From positions 80,877,024 through 80,941,023 of the forward strand of contig JARZZO010000005.1 of the NCBI GenBank assembly GCA_030544215.1: a stretch of DNA of 64,000 nucleotides, written 5' to 3'. Both the position numbers and the translations under genes were made by a program. Of the stretch, positions 12,630 to 24,300 are shown in pieces (positions within the stretch are counted from its first letter, which is position 1; the number at the start of each line of letters is the position of its first letter). The notes beneath the pieces were generated by a model. The model saw only the letters and a list, made by a program, of their open reading frames with translations. It did not search any database and had not been told where the DNA came from. This DNA comes from Zantedeschia hybrid cultivar (Eukaryota; Streptophyta; Magnoliopsida; Alismatales; Araceae).

Positions 12630-14055
12630 ACCCTCCTCCTCTCTCATCCGAGCTTGGGACTAGCCATGGTGGAGTTAAAATGACATTTTGCAATTATAAA
12701 GAATATTAATCCCTAATAATTTTACTACTGAGTAGTAAAATGATTGAATCTTGAGCTTCACGTTATTTTTGTCATAATCCAATTTCTTCTTGAACATGTT
12801 ACAATACTTATGGTTAACTTTTCATTTTGTGGGACAACAAAAGAATACTTGAAGTCGAATCTACCAAGTCCTCTAGCAAGATAATTAATAGTCCCTTTCG
12901 CACATTATTAGGGTAAAGGGTCATACCTCATAAATGTCTTCAGCCTTCTCATTCCTAGGGTGTTGAAGAGGAATCGTGTGACGATGGCTCTAGAAGAATT
13001 GCACATCTTGTTATCCTTTTATCTTGGGTTATAAAATTAAATAGATAAGGATTTAGGACTATATATATAGACAAGTAACCTAGAAGTTCATTGTGAGAGC
13101 AAGGTAGAAGTATAAAAGCATGTGTGGAAGACTTCATGTGCAAGGCCTTAGTAACCCTATCCATAACTTAGAAAAATTCAGAATGAGATTATATGTACTT
13201 TAATTTTAGTAGACCTCTTAATGCTCTCTTACAAAACTAGACATTTTCATCATTAAGGCAAGAGGAAGTACAACAAAAGATGAGAAATGATAAGAAGATC
13301 CTCAAGTTATGTGAAAGGACATATACTGAAGGTTCTATCAAAATTGATGTCCAAAATTTATTTGTTGATGATTCAGAGGATATGTATTGAAATGAAAGCA
13401 TTTTTGCATCTTTTTATGCTTTGTAAGGTGTTTGATAACACTTTTTTTGTCATTTTCTCCCTTAAATATTATTATGGAGCCCCTATTTGGAAGTCTCTCT
13501 TTTAATCTTTTGGAAGGAGCTTAACCCTTCTTTTAAAAACAACTCTTTCCCTCTTTTAATTTTAAATGCTTGCACATGCCCCAAATCCAGGTCTTGGAAA
13601 ACTTTCCATTTTAAGGCCCGCGCAGTCCTCTTACTACCTCAAGAATGGTCTTAAAATTAATTCTAGTTTTGTCAGACATAGCAATGGAGCAGCAGGTTTG
13701 CAATTCAAGACAAAAAGTTAATAATAATATTTTTTAGTGTCAAATGCTCTTAAAAAAGAAAAGTGTTCCAAAATCGCCCATTAGATCCTTTAAATGTGCA
13801 TGTCGTATAGTAAGTTTAAGCTTATATAGACATAAACTTCCTTTGTACATTTAGAACCTTTCTTCGTTTCTGATATGCATTCAAACTAATTAAACCATAG
13901 TTTCCTAGTAAAACAAGAATTAATATATTTCAAAATGGCGTGAAGCAATCTAACAAACTAACTTGCTTTGTTTAAGTAGTAGATACCCCGGTCCCCTAGC
14001 CAACCACACTTAATTATATTGGATGGTAAACTGATTATAGGATACCGTTTAGATC
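12630..14055. other. Spacer, nothing recognised
   Basis: AT-rich sequence with short chance frames only. Confidence 0.5.
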
Positions 14056-14059
14056 CGTA

Positions 14060-14335
14060 ACGCTACTTTGATTGGAGAATAAGAGAAGAATAAGGGGGAG
14101 AATAAGCTTATTTTAGTTTTGACAAATGGAATGACTTATATCGGTGCAGAATAGTCTATTCGGAGAATAAGGAGAATAAGTCATTCCACCCTACACGCAA
14201 GAATTGCTTATTCTTCTTATTCCGTCAGCGGGCCTTACAAAACTATCAAACCCAAACACTCCTTATTCTAGTATAAGTTGTTCTGTCTGTGGGCCCCACG
14301 TAATATATAACTTATTCCCCAAACAAAGTGAGGCC
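14060..14335 (+). mobile_element. MITE family M1, copy 2
   Basis: Starts CGCTACTTTGATTGGAGAAT and ends AACAAAGTGAGGCC in inverted sense. It shares with the other copies the central motif of paired GAGAATAAG next to AAGTCATTCCA, and the TTCCGTCAGCGGGCC block. About 275 bp, non-coding. Confidence 0.8.
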
Positions 14336-14339
14336 ATTA

Positions 14340-16620
14340 GGGGTTATTGTTTAGATTGGAACCCACTTGGTGGAAAGAAGAGAGTACCAAAAAGAACTAA
14401 CAATCTTTAAAAATATCTAATAGTACAGTGCTCTAAATTTAGGAGGTGCTTTGCCTTAGAGTTTACTATCTGTAAAGAGCGAAAGTAATTCTGTTTTTTC
14501 ACATGCTAAAAATATTCTCAATTATTTTATGCATGGACAGTCCCAATCTAAATGTATGTAATACTCATATACTTATCTATGTAAACATCATGTTTCTTTC
14601 TTAACTTATGTGCGCAGTAACTCGTCTAAGATTATATTATATATTGGATTTTCTTATTAATTACTGTAGGAAAATTTTATGTTGAATACCATATTTTTAA
14701 CTGCAAAGTCTGTAATCTGATCGAAAAATTTAGATCAATGGTGTGCTTTGGTGGCACTCAAAATCACAGGAGGATAATTAAGCTGATGGGAAGATCGCAT
14801 CCTCTTTTTCTTTTTTTCCTGTTTTAATCACTTCAAATTAATTAAGCTCCAACAGTCAGATCCGATCAGCATGGTGTATTAGGCCATTGGATCAAACAGC
14901 CCAACGTAGGGCATTGCCCCAGCCCAACGTGGGGGCCTCGGCTAGGTGCTTTGCCATGAATTCCGCACGGCACATCATGGGGAAGCAGGGACGAAGCCAC
15001 AATGGGGAACTAGGGATCACTCTTCTCAGGGAAAATTTAAAAATTTTTATAGGTCTTATTTTAATAATTAATAGTTAAATTTTTTTTTATAAAACATCCT
15101 ACTAATTAAACAGCCACTAAGTATCCCCGTGGTTTTGCCCTTCCACATTCTATCATTTGGGTCCTTTGACGGCTATTTGTAGACCCTTTCTGCATGACGT
15201 CTAACATCCTACTGATTCCATGGTAAGGAGGAAGGTGCTCTCCCAATTGATTTGGGTCCTCTCCCCCTGCAGTTGTCCATCTCCAATGATGTATTAAGTT
15301 TGCAACTACTAATTAAAAAAACTCTTGGCTTCTATGCAAGTGATGATTCATCCATTCCTTGGCTCCCCCTCATCCATGTCAACAAAGATAAGGCTTTATA
15401 TTACACGGAGATATATATATATACAGGCTTTGTAGTTGCCCAAAATATTTCATAATCTGGTCATGCATGTCACAAATAAGGTGATCAATTTGATCGAACC
15501 ACATGGATCGCGATATTAATTATTGCTATCCGATTGTTTTGATTAAGTGATTCTTTTGGTTTAAAAGAAACTACTGAATTAGAGAACCACTCTATCATTT
15601 GATCTTTGATTATATGATTGAAAAAAATAAAAATAAAAGATCGTATCCCTCTATATATGATCCAATGACTTAAATTATGAGAAAGTGCACATTGCAATTC
15701 TTTCGCAAGACGAGTGTCTGTTGCAAATATATAGCATGATATGGCCAGCTCATGGTTGTTTCTCGAATTGAACAGGTGGTAGCGGAACTCTCACTATTTG
15801 GGCAGCCCTCCATGAAAATGCCAGCTCCTGCATCACAGCTGAAGTTGACTGCAGAAAGCCCAGGGGCGCCACGCACCTTAGCGCATTCAAATGGTGTTGG
15901 GCCCACTACGGTCTAAAGTAGGGTTTGTTGATTTGAAGAGTCGGATTGACTCGGATCTTCTGTAATCTAGTATGAGTCAGACTCACAGACTCGATCAAGT
16001 AGTATAAAAAAATCGTACAGACTCAGTTGAACTGCACCAATTTGAGTTCATCATGATATAATATGAGTCGTCAGAGTGGACACGAGTCGTTCTGATACGG
16101 CAAATCATGATCTAGAGTCCACTGCCGCAAATGTCTCCGAGTGCCCTCCGGTGGGCAAGTGCAGAGCTTCCTGCAGCCGGGCCACTGAGGGAACTCGCAT
16201 CTACTGATGAACTCAGAATCTCTAAGGAGGAGATCAAAACGTCCTGTACAACGGCATGCATAGATTCATTCTCAAAGGAAGCCATTGATGAGTACTAAAA
16301 ATGAAAAGGGTACACAGACCCCTGCATCGGTACATAAATGAAACGGGATCATGTGTTGGGGATTGTCCCATATCATATATTTATGGAAATCAAAGATCTA
16401 TATAAAGATATGACTCCTTTAATTTGACGTTTAAGTTTTGAGTTGAACATTAATTAAACAGGTTCCACAAAAAAACTTTTACATAGTATCAACGTAAATT
16501 TTGAGTTAAACATTGAGTGGGCCTAACAAAAAAGAACTTTTACATCATGATACATAGAGAAAAGATTAGCAGATGCGAATCCCAGCCTGCATGATTAACG
16601 CATATTAGAAGTCCCTGTAG
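14340..16620. other. Spacer upstream of the MADS-box gene 3' end
   Basis: No supported gene. Several short frames occur (for example 15485-15906 minus) without motif support. Confidence 0.5.
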
Positions 16621-16667
16621 CTAGCTAATAGTTCAACAGCGGGTAGAACCCGTCTTTATCGTCCTCC

Positions 16668-17468
16668 CTATAGTCGTCTCCATAGGCCGCCGCCCCCCGT
16701 AGTGAGCTCCCATGGGTTGTACATGTTCGACCACCCCGGCGACAACAAGGGGGTCTGAAGGCTTTCATGAGGCAGCAGGAGAGGTGCCTGGGGCGCTGGT
16801 TCCACCGGCGACAGCGCCGGGGTCTGGGCAGACCCCAGCCATCCCGGTGGCAGTAGTGGTGGCCTTCCAGGAGGAGCAGCAACTGGCTCCTCCCTCCGCC
16901 GTCTCGCCGCCAGCTCCATGTGGATCTCCGTGGACAGCTCCAGGATCATCTTAACCATGGCCACCCTGGCGGCCCCGTCCGGGTGGAGATCCCTCCCCAG
17001 GAGGCCGTCGTAGAGAAGGCCCCGGGTGTAGAGATCGCCGATCTCTCTCTCCAGCCGGGCGATCTGCCTGTGCAGCTTCTGTATCCGATCCTCCGTGAAG
17101 GACACATGGTTCATCGTGCGAGGGGTGACCTCGTGTCCCGGCATGGCCCGGAACTTCTGGCACATCTCGGCCGCCTTTTCCCAGCTGGGCCACACCTCCG
17201 GCCGGGAATCCCCGTCGCCGTCGTCGTAGATGACGACGCACGTCTCTACCCCGCAGAGGACGTGGAGTTCCTCGGCCTTCTTGATGACTCCCTTCTTCCT
17301 CTTGTTGAAGGTGGACCGCCGGTGGGCTTCGTCCTTGATCCACTCTATTTTCACCTTCTTCCTCTTCGGCGGCGGCGCCCCGGAAGGGAGGGAAGGGGGA
17401 GGAACTGGTAGTGGTTGTCCATGGTGGGTGGAGAGACTCATAGGGTGGCCATAGTTTGCTCCCTCCAT
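16668..17468 (-). CDS. Type I (M-gamma) MADS-box transcription factor, AGL80-like
   Basis: Single-exon gene for a 266-residue nuclear DNA-binding protein. Residues about 35-95 form the MADS domain. KRKKVKIEWI, FNKRKKGVIKKAEELHVLCG and PEVWPSWEKA are visible, the last being characteristic of the M-gamma group (the AGL80/PHERES type). Residues about 124-147 look like a short coiled coil for dimerisation. The tail is Pro/Leu-rich (about 195-250). There is no K domain, which separates it from type II floral MADS proteins. Members of this group act mainly in the female gametophyte and endosperm. Oddly, about 34 residues (Pro-rich) precede the MADS domain, which normally starts within a few residues of the N-terminus. 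The only in-frame methionine between M1 and the domain is M10. Strong GC-rich codon use contrasts with the AT-rich surroundings. Confidence 0.88.
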   Translation of the reverse strand: MEGANYGHPMSLSTHHGQPLPVPPPSLPSGAPPPKRKKVKIEWIKDEAHRRSTFNKRKKGVIKKAEELHVLCGVETCVVIYDDGDGDSRPEVWPSWEKAAEMCQKFRAMPGHEVTPRTMNHVSFTEDRIQKLHRQIARLEREIGDLYTRGLLYDGLLGRDLHPDGAARVAMVKMILELSTEIHMELAARRRREEPVAAPPGRPPLLPPGWLGSAQTPALSPVEPAPQAPLLLPHESLQTPLLSPGWSNMYNPWELTTGGGGLWRRL

Positions 17469-17519
17469 TGCCGCTTCAACTCTAATGTTATTGTGGCGTT
17501 TTGGAATAATATCTGATCA

Positions 17520-17528
17520 TTTTTATAG
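17520..17528 (-). promoter_or_regulatory. TATA box of the MADS-box gene
   Basis: Minus-strand CTATAAAAA, about 52-60 bases before the ATG. Position and sequence fit a core promoter. Confidence 0.6.
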
Positions 17529-17554
17529 AGAAAAACACCCCATTCTTACCCAGG

Positions 17555-17570
17555 AAACCCTAACCCTAAA
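17555..17570 (+). promoter_or_regulatory. Telo-box (two telomere-type repeats) in the MADS promoter
   Basis: AAACCCTAACCCTAAA, about 27-50 bases upstream of the TATA box relative to the minus-strand gene. Plant telo-boxes bind TRB-type proteins. In Arabidopsis they can help recruit Polycomb complexes, which also control type I MADS genes. That link here is an inference. Confidence 0.6.
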
Positions 17571-17699
17571 CAGTATGTGTATCCATGGGGGAGGAATGTT
17601 TGCCGCACAAACATCCTATGCACCCAATGAGAGCAAGCTGGCGTTAACTCCCTGTTGCATGCAGTCGCGCTCGCAGATGGTTGGAGAGTAGGTACTCTG

Positions 17700-18350
17700 C
17701 AGATTTGTATCCAAAACCGATCAAATTTTGTATCTCCAACGGTGGCTTTCCTGAGCTGTTCGTATCTGTTCTGTCTAAATTCTATTCCCATGCAATGATT
17801 GCTGTAGCACTGTCAAAGTTAATGCAAACTCTAGGAAGGGAATCCATATCCATCAAAGAGTAACTGTTTTGGGACATCAAATGCACCGATGCAGCGGTTG
17901 ACGGGAAAGAAAGTTTTCTAATAAGTGCATCTGCTGCACGAGAGGGGCCGGCGTGCATGGCACTTGTGTAGTAATGGCGTATTGGCAACTGCACTAGCAA
18001 GGGGAGTAATTTTGCAATTTATTTCTTAAACATTTATCTATATTTTATCCACATATAATCAAGTGCACTACCTTGAATCCTTGTCAAAAAATTTCTTGTC
18101 TCAGCAGAACCCAACTTAAAGACCTCTCTCTCTCTCATGACGATTTAAATAATCATGTGCCAAAATTAGTGCCTTCGTTTTAAGGCAGGCCTGGGATAGG
18201 CTCGGAGTTTCAAGTCACGGCCCCGAGCGAGGCCGGGCTTAAGAAACCAGCTTCTAGCCCGGCTAGGCTGGGCTTCAAGAAGCCTTTTCCATGTTAGATC
18301 CGGGCTCATACTTCGGTGGGTCCATTCAAAGCCCGGCCCATTAAGACTGC
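17700..18350. other. Spacer between the MADS gene and a MITE pair
   Basis: No gene seen. 18190-18345 holds degenerate GGCCGGGCTT-type motifs typical of decayed repeats. Confidence 0.4.
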
Positions 18351-18353
18351 TTC

Positions 18354-18607
18354 GTTACACTGCACGTGGACAGCCATCTAATCAGATTTGATCAAACAGT
18401 TACAGCAGCAAGTGTGATTTTATTTTATTTTTTTCTAAAAACCCAAGAGGTGATGGCAACCTTAAGAGAGTCATTCATACTGTTCGATCAAAGATCAGAC
18501 GATTAAAAATTTATAAAAATAAAAAATAGAATGAGTATAAAATTAAATACTTTTGTTATTGATTGAACCAGTTTGGATGGCTGCCTGCAAACAGTGCAGC
18601 AGATACT
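18354..18607. mobile_element. Inverted-repeat element, relative of the 18.6-kb and 21.4-kb elements
   Basis: The left end TTACACTGCACGTGGACAGCC and the reverse complement of the right end (CTGCTGCACTG..GCAGCCATCC) are similar over about 25 bases. An inner block (GGCAACCTTAAGAGAGTCAT) matches GGCAACCCTAAAGGAGTCAT in the element immediately to the right. Confidence 0.45.
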
Positions 18608-18614
18608 ATTGAAT

Positions 18615-18842
18615 GAGTAATACTTGCAACACTGAGGGATATTGCCAGGCTGATCCAGCAGCCCCATCCGATCTAAGGGCATAAGTTTTTTGTTATTTTT
18701 TTTTAATTCCGGAGGTTAAAGGCAACCCTAAAGGAGTCATTGACATCGTCCAATCATTGTTTGGATGGTTAAAATTTATTTAAAAAAAGAGATCGTATCT
18801 CTGCGCAATTTGATCGTTGTCATAGTGCAGCAAATCTTACTC
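18615..18842. mobile_element. Inverted-repeat element, second of an adjacent pair
   Basis: The left end GAGTAATACTTGCAACACTG pairs with the right end, whose reverse complement reads GAGTAAGATTTGCTGCACTA. The inner block around GGCAACCCTAAAGGAGTCAT matches the neighbouring element. Non-coding, about 228 bp. Confidence 0.5.
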
Positions 18843-18849
18843 TTGTCAA

Positions 18850-20340
18850 ATATTATATGATGAAATTTTGTTAGGCAGTATGCCAAAGCCCATCAGCCCA
18901 TCTGTCCTATCAGACCATTAGGTTGGCCAAACGTGATCCGGCTAGTCTGCTGCAGGAGCCCATCTCATTGGCGCGCATCCACTGTACCGATGCAGCCCAC
19001 AGATGAAGGCTTGCAACGCTCAACATGGCATCTGATGCTCTGGCACCTCTCAAATTAGGTTCCCACATAAACTTAATCCTCCCAACTCTTACGTGCATAT
19101 GAACCAGGTACCATTGCTGGTCCATTGGGGCTGTCAGGAATCCGGATCTGGGTAGACAACTACCCAAAATGAATATATATATATACACAAACGCGGATCA
19201 AAAACCCAGTAAGATTGATGGGTAAATAGGTAAGTGGGTAAATGGGTTGGGTCTTGGGCTTACTTCTTATTTATTTGATGTTTACAGATAAATCGGCTTG
19301 GGGGAGAATGTATTTATCTTAAATTTTAATGTGTCAAATAACTGGGTTTGATTTTAGGTCCAAACGCTTAGAAATCTACCCAACAATTTATGCAATGTGT
19401 AATAAGAAAGGTCTTAATGGATAAACGGGTACAATAGTTAACGGGTTCAAACGAATGTATTAATGGGCCTGGGCCATTTTGACAGCACATGTGGCCTCCA
19501 TCATGGCTAGCTCTCTTTTGTTGCACCTCACATGATGGGATTCTAAGGACCTCCACATAGAGTTGATATGTTGGGCCTATTCGGACCATCTGATAGGTAT
19601 CCAACGGATGCGAGCCTTGCAGTCGAGTTTTGGGCCTCCCCCAGATCGCAACCGGTTAGTTAAGGCATTCTTGAGAGCTCATTCTAGCTAGTTCTTTGTC
19701 ACTTGCGCTCTTGACCCATGAGATTTGCGTATACTTTTCTTCGAGTTTCAGTCTCACAATGAGTGTGGATCACGTATTATTCAACTTCTGACCATGTAAA
19801 ATAATTAATTTGGCACATGGAAGTAGCTGAAAATATTAGTAAACTCTATGATTAGCAAACTTAAGATTAACAATTCAGTGCTTCACGTGGATAAAAGATA
19901 AGCTAATCAGTAGAAAGCAATTGGTTTAATTAGTTATCAACACAAGCCATGCTAATTGTATATATATATATAGTCCTTTCAGGACGCACCACAATTACCC
20001 AATTACGCACGCAAAAGGAATGATTGACCAAAGCTTATGTCGGTAAGTCGATCACATTTTTATAATCCTATGTGTGGGTTGTATTGGCTATATATGTACG
20101 TCTCCAAGGCTACAAAGTTATTAACGCTCTATCCATATCGACCAATGAAGCAATTAGAAAATTTCTAGGATTTTGCGAGCGATATAATAGAACAATATCA
20201 TTAGTCATTAATTAATTATTGTGTAGCTTATCAAGACAGCGTTGCATTTAACTAAAATGTAATTAAAATACAGATTACGGCAACCTAGCTAGCCTCTCAT
20301 GTGGTGGAGAAGGTTAAGTATTAATATAATTATGTGATGC
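18850..20340. other. Spacer before small-protein gene 2
   Basis: No gene supported. Short TA runs occur near 19174-19186 and 19959-19972. Confidence 0.5.
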
Positions 20341-20448
20341 ATGTGGTTTGCTGCAAGCATGCACAAGGTTAGGGCACCCCATCACTAGTATCTTGCCTCC
20401 TCCCCAACCAAAAAGCCCCCACCACCACAGACCTTCCCCACCCTCCCC

Positions 20449-20456
20449 TATATAAA
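20449..20456 (+). promoter_or_regulatory. TATA box of small-protein gene 2
   Basis: TATATAAA, 58 bases before the ATG at 20507, preceded by CACAGACCTTCCCC as in paralogue 1. Confidence 0.75.
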
Positions 20457-20506
20457 CACCAGAACATCCTATTCCTCTTCCCTGAGAAGAACAGTGTAAG
20501 AAACTA

Positions 20507-20850
20507 ATGGCCGGGAGTTCCTGGTTTAGCACCATCGCCTCTCCCTTCAAGAAGGCCTGCACTCTCCTTAATCCCAGTAAGGAGAAGAAGCAACAAAGAG
20601 GTTTGCCACCAACTCCAGAATTTTAACTTTCCATTACATGGGTTAATTTCCACATGGTCATAGGAGCTTAAAAATCACTAGAGAATCAGCAGGCTTAATT
20701 ATATCAATATGATGTCCTTAAGTATGTATTATTGCTGCAGAGAATGATCCAACCCACTGCATGAACTTACTCGGACAAGTGATGGCCTGCCCTTACAAAG
20801 ATGTCCAAGTGATGTGGTCGATCCTTGACAAGTCGAAGCCGCGTCTATGA
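20507..20850 (+). CDS. Small conserved plant protein, DVQVMWSIL type, paralogue 2 (67 aa)
   Basis: Two exons, 20507-20600 and 20741-20850. The first exon is 94 bases, identical in length to that of paralogue 1, and the intron (140 bases) has the same phase. The protein carries SPFKKACTLLN, a Lys/Gln-rich stretch, CMNLLGQVMAC and DVQVMWSIL, then ends after seven more residues. Identity with paralogue 1 is concentrated in these three blocks, which suggests purifying selection. No signal peptide, membrane helix or known catalytic motif is visible, and I do not know its function. The duplication includes the promoter, and a 3' match near 21130-21170 (CCACGGTGAGATT) corresponds to CCATGGTGAGATT near 9354-9366. 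Confidence 0.8.
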
Positions 20851-21364
20851 TTCATGTGTACACAAGAATCCGGAAGCAACACCTGCATCTGTGTGGATGA
20901 TTAGAAGAATTCTCTCAGACTTGAAAACAGAGTTTTATTGTGATGAGGAGGCAATTACTAAGGGAATCTCTCTTTCTTTTCACTATGTGGATGACCTATG
21001 CATAATATGTAGCCGAATGTAACATAGTCATATTAGTTAGCCAAGAAGCATGGGCTGTTTGCTATTGATTGGCAAGCTGATGCACTTCTCTGTTTCTAGT
21101 ACTGCAGTTAGATGTTCTTTGTAAAATGTAATCCCCTGGTGATGTAAAATAACCACGGTGAGATTTAGTAGAAGACCCGTTCTCCTAATTTGTCCTGACA
21201 TCTATTCTAATCTGCAAAGGCGACTTTCTACAATTTGGGTAAACTTAAGCTTATCAGATCAAGAAATTAAGTGTTCACCCTCACCCCAAATGTTATGAGC
21301 GATTGATTTCACAGACATTAGTGGTAGCTAGGTTTACAATCCTCTGTGGACATGATTACTATTA

Positions 21365-21702
21365 GGGTAACACTCGCTGCACCACGTGTGGGCAGTCATT
21401 CGATCTGTAAGTTCGGACGGCCGCAGCAGTAGGAAAAAAAATCTTTTTTATTTTTTTAGGTCGGCCACATCACGTTTGACACTTCTTATATAGGTCAACT
21501 TAGATTGGACGATCTAAAAAAAAAAAATCTGAAATTGTTCATTGAGCTCAATTTTTTATTTTTTAAATTTTTTTAGATCGTCCGATCAGATATCAGAATT
21601 ATATGGATATATAGAACATGATGGGATCCATCATTAAAAAATTTTAAAAAAAATAAATAAAAAAATTTAGTTGCACTCCGTGCGGTACAGCAAGTGTTAC
21701 TC
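21365..21702. mobile_element. Mutator-like MITE with 9-bp target duplication
   Basis: Terminal inverted repeats: the left end GGGTAACACTCGCTGCACC matches the reverse complement of the right end, GAGTAACACTTGCTGTACC. Flanks are TTACTATTA (21356-21364) and TTATTATTA (21703-21711), 8 of 9 identical. Poly-A/T-rich interior of about 340 bp with no coding capacity. The 9-base duplication supports a Mutator-like family. Confidence 0.7.
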
Positions 21703-21719
21703 TTATTATTATTATCTCT

Positions 21720-24300
21720 TATGTGCCATGGCACAAGGTTTTGAAATTTGTTATGACATCCTTCACCTCTATCTATTTATCTGTTGTCTGCCTACCCGCG
21801 TATAAATGTGTGGCTTTTTTGGGTATTTCATACTACACTACTACTCTGTAGTCTGTATGCATGATAATTTTGGAAGACGTTACACTCTTGTAAGGACTCT
21901 CTTAAGTTATATATCACATATTAAGTAATGTGAATTTTTAAGGTTGTATTTGGAAACCATTTAAGAATACTTCTAAAATGCATCTAGTTCATGTAGAAAG
22001 ACTTTCATAATTAATATGACCATTTGGCATCCCTTCCGGTCTTTGGTATCTATTCTTAGAAACACCTTCTAACTTAAAATGAGGAATGAACTCACTTAAA
22101 TGTCTTTGGTAATTCTTCTTGAAAAAACTTTCAAAAAAGGAGTAATTTCAAAGAGAATGAGAATGACTTTGATGTCTTCTTCTCATCTTTGGAAGGTCTT
22201 CCCTCAAAAAAATATTATTTATTTTAGAACTAATATTATCTAAAATGAACATTCTTGCATAAGTTAAAATTGATAGTCAAATAGTATTTTTATTCTAAGA
22301 ATGAGGAATGGAGAATTTTTTTTTCACTTCCTACAATAAGAAATAAGAAGGAATTTCGGAGAACAGATGTCAAAGATAACTAGACTAACTTCTCCTTTTC
22401 ATGGGAGGAGAAAATCCACTCCAAATAGGAAAAAATATTTCTTCCAATAAAAAGTAATTTTCTCTTCTGTGCAAGAAGAGAAACACAAATAAAAAAACAA
22501 TGGTGTCCTCTCCTTTCTAATTTCACAGGCGTTCTTACATAACACCGGCAGGCAGGAGCACCTTCCTCTCCTTTGCTCCAACCATTTATTTGTTTGTGAA
22601 TCCCGCATTGGCAGCCTTCGGCCAAGTATTATAATGTCCAATAGCATATGTTAAATATATTATAGAATCATTGTTTTCAATTATTGTAAACCTCGTATAT
22701 GGTTTTAAAATCTAATACAAGTATATTCTAGTCAAAATTTATGAAGAAATGCTTTGAACATTGTGATTTTTTTTCATCAAATATATTTACAAAGTCTCAA
22801 TAGTGAAGATAGTATAAATAAATACTTGCCAATTCTTCTTAGAAAGGGAATTCTTTCGCACAGTTGCAATAGTTCTACCTCGTGGGAAATATTTCTATGA
22901 GAAAGACCATATTCATTTGTATATATGGTTTGGGCAAGAGAGCACTAAGAGCACATATATCTTCAAAAAAGTAAGAATAGCATCATTATATTATGATCTT
23001 TTGTAGCGTGTATGAATTATGCCATAAGTAAGAGTACAGCTTTTGCTCTGAATTACTGTTAAATAAGTAATCAAATAGTAATCAAGTGGGGACTCATTTT
23101 TTTATGAATAATCTCCCTCCCACCATATCATGCCCTTTGGTTACGGTAACCCAATTACCCAAATGGAGGTCACATTTTTTGCTCTTTGGTTCTGGCGTGA
23201 GTAACACGTGTGGCTTTTGGTTGGTGAACTCAAGGGAACTCGGTAGAAAAAAAAAAAAAAAAAAAAAAAAGAACCTTGTAATCTTTGCTGACATTTTTTG
23301 TTTTTTTGTTTGTTTGTTGACAAACTCTTTGCTGACTTCTACTCGCGGGCAGAAGAAGGATGACTTTTGCCACCGACACGGTTCCTTTCCACTGTTGGAA
23401 AAATGTTAGCAGCATATGTACGAAGTCTTGCCCACTTTCTTCTTTTCTTACCCTCATATCTTGGGGTGGATTTACTTGGTTCATATTTCTGAATTTTACA
23501 GGAACTGGCCAGCCAGGATGAATTTATAAAATAATCCTTATGCAGTATACACTTCTTCGTTAAAAAGGGATAAAGAAAAGTAAGGAAGATTTTTGAGTGA
23601 GCTAGAATTCCTCTTTGATTACTTAATTTTGCTTAATTTCATCCTCTTAAATGCTTGGAGCAAATTGAAATTTAGGTTGGTAGATCTTGGGAAATTGTCC
23701 TATAGAGAGTTAATCAGAATGCTGTTATCTTGTTCTTGACCATGTTAAGCTAGCTATCCAACAACGTATGACAGAATATTTGCCTACTGCAATGCCCTAC
23801 ACTGCAACAGCAGGATGCATTGCAGCCATTTAATCATTCCTAACGACATTTGATTACACATCACGCGTAAGACCCATTTAAAGACAAGTTTAATAATCCA
23901 AAGCGTGTTCAACCCTCAGGTGCAACCGGATTCGGAGGAGGGGTGGAGAACTGATCTTTATTAGTGCCGTACGTGGAGCTGCCGGCGGCCCAATAGAAGA
24001 AAGCGTAGAGGTATTTGGACAATGGGAAGATCCAAAAGGGGGAGTAGAAAATGGAGGGAGGTGGACGATGTCAACACCTCCCACAATGGGCCGATTCGTG
24101 GTTAGTTAATTGGCGGGTCCACTCACGAGAAATGGTGGAGAGATGGTGGGAGGGTCAACATTTCAAGATAGGCCCTCCTGCTTGTGAAGAAGACCACACC
24201 GGGGTATGGCCTGAGGAGCAGATCTCAACCGTTCATCTATTGAGCCGGCTGATTAATTAAACGTTCCCTTCTAGATGATGGGGAGAGATAGGAGTGTGAA
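21720..24300. other. Spacer with low-complexity tracts
   Basis: No gene supported. Frames at 23086-23409 and on the opposite strand run through a 24-base poly-A tract and are artefacts. Confidence 0.5.
23247..23270. repeat. Poly-A tract (24 bases)
   Basis: Uninterrupted A run. It could be the tail of a decayed retroposon but no body is recognisable. Confidence 0.85.

Noticed and set aside
16712..17411. Plus-strand frames opposite the MADS gene
   Set aside because: Shadows of the GC-rich MADS coding sequence without motifs or a promoter.
20825..21022. Frame containing HYVDDL, resembling the reverse transcriptase YVDD motif
   Set aside because: It lies in the 3' UTR of small-protein gene 2 and no other RT block is nearby.
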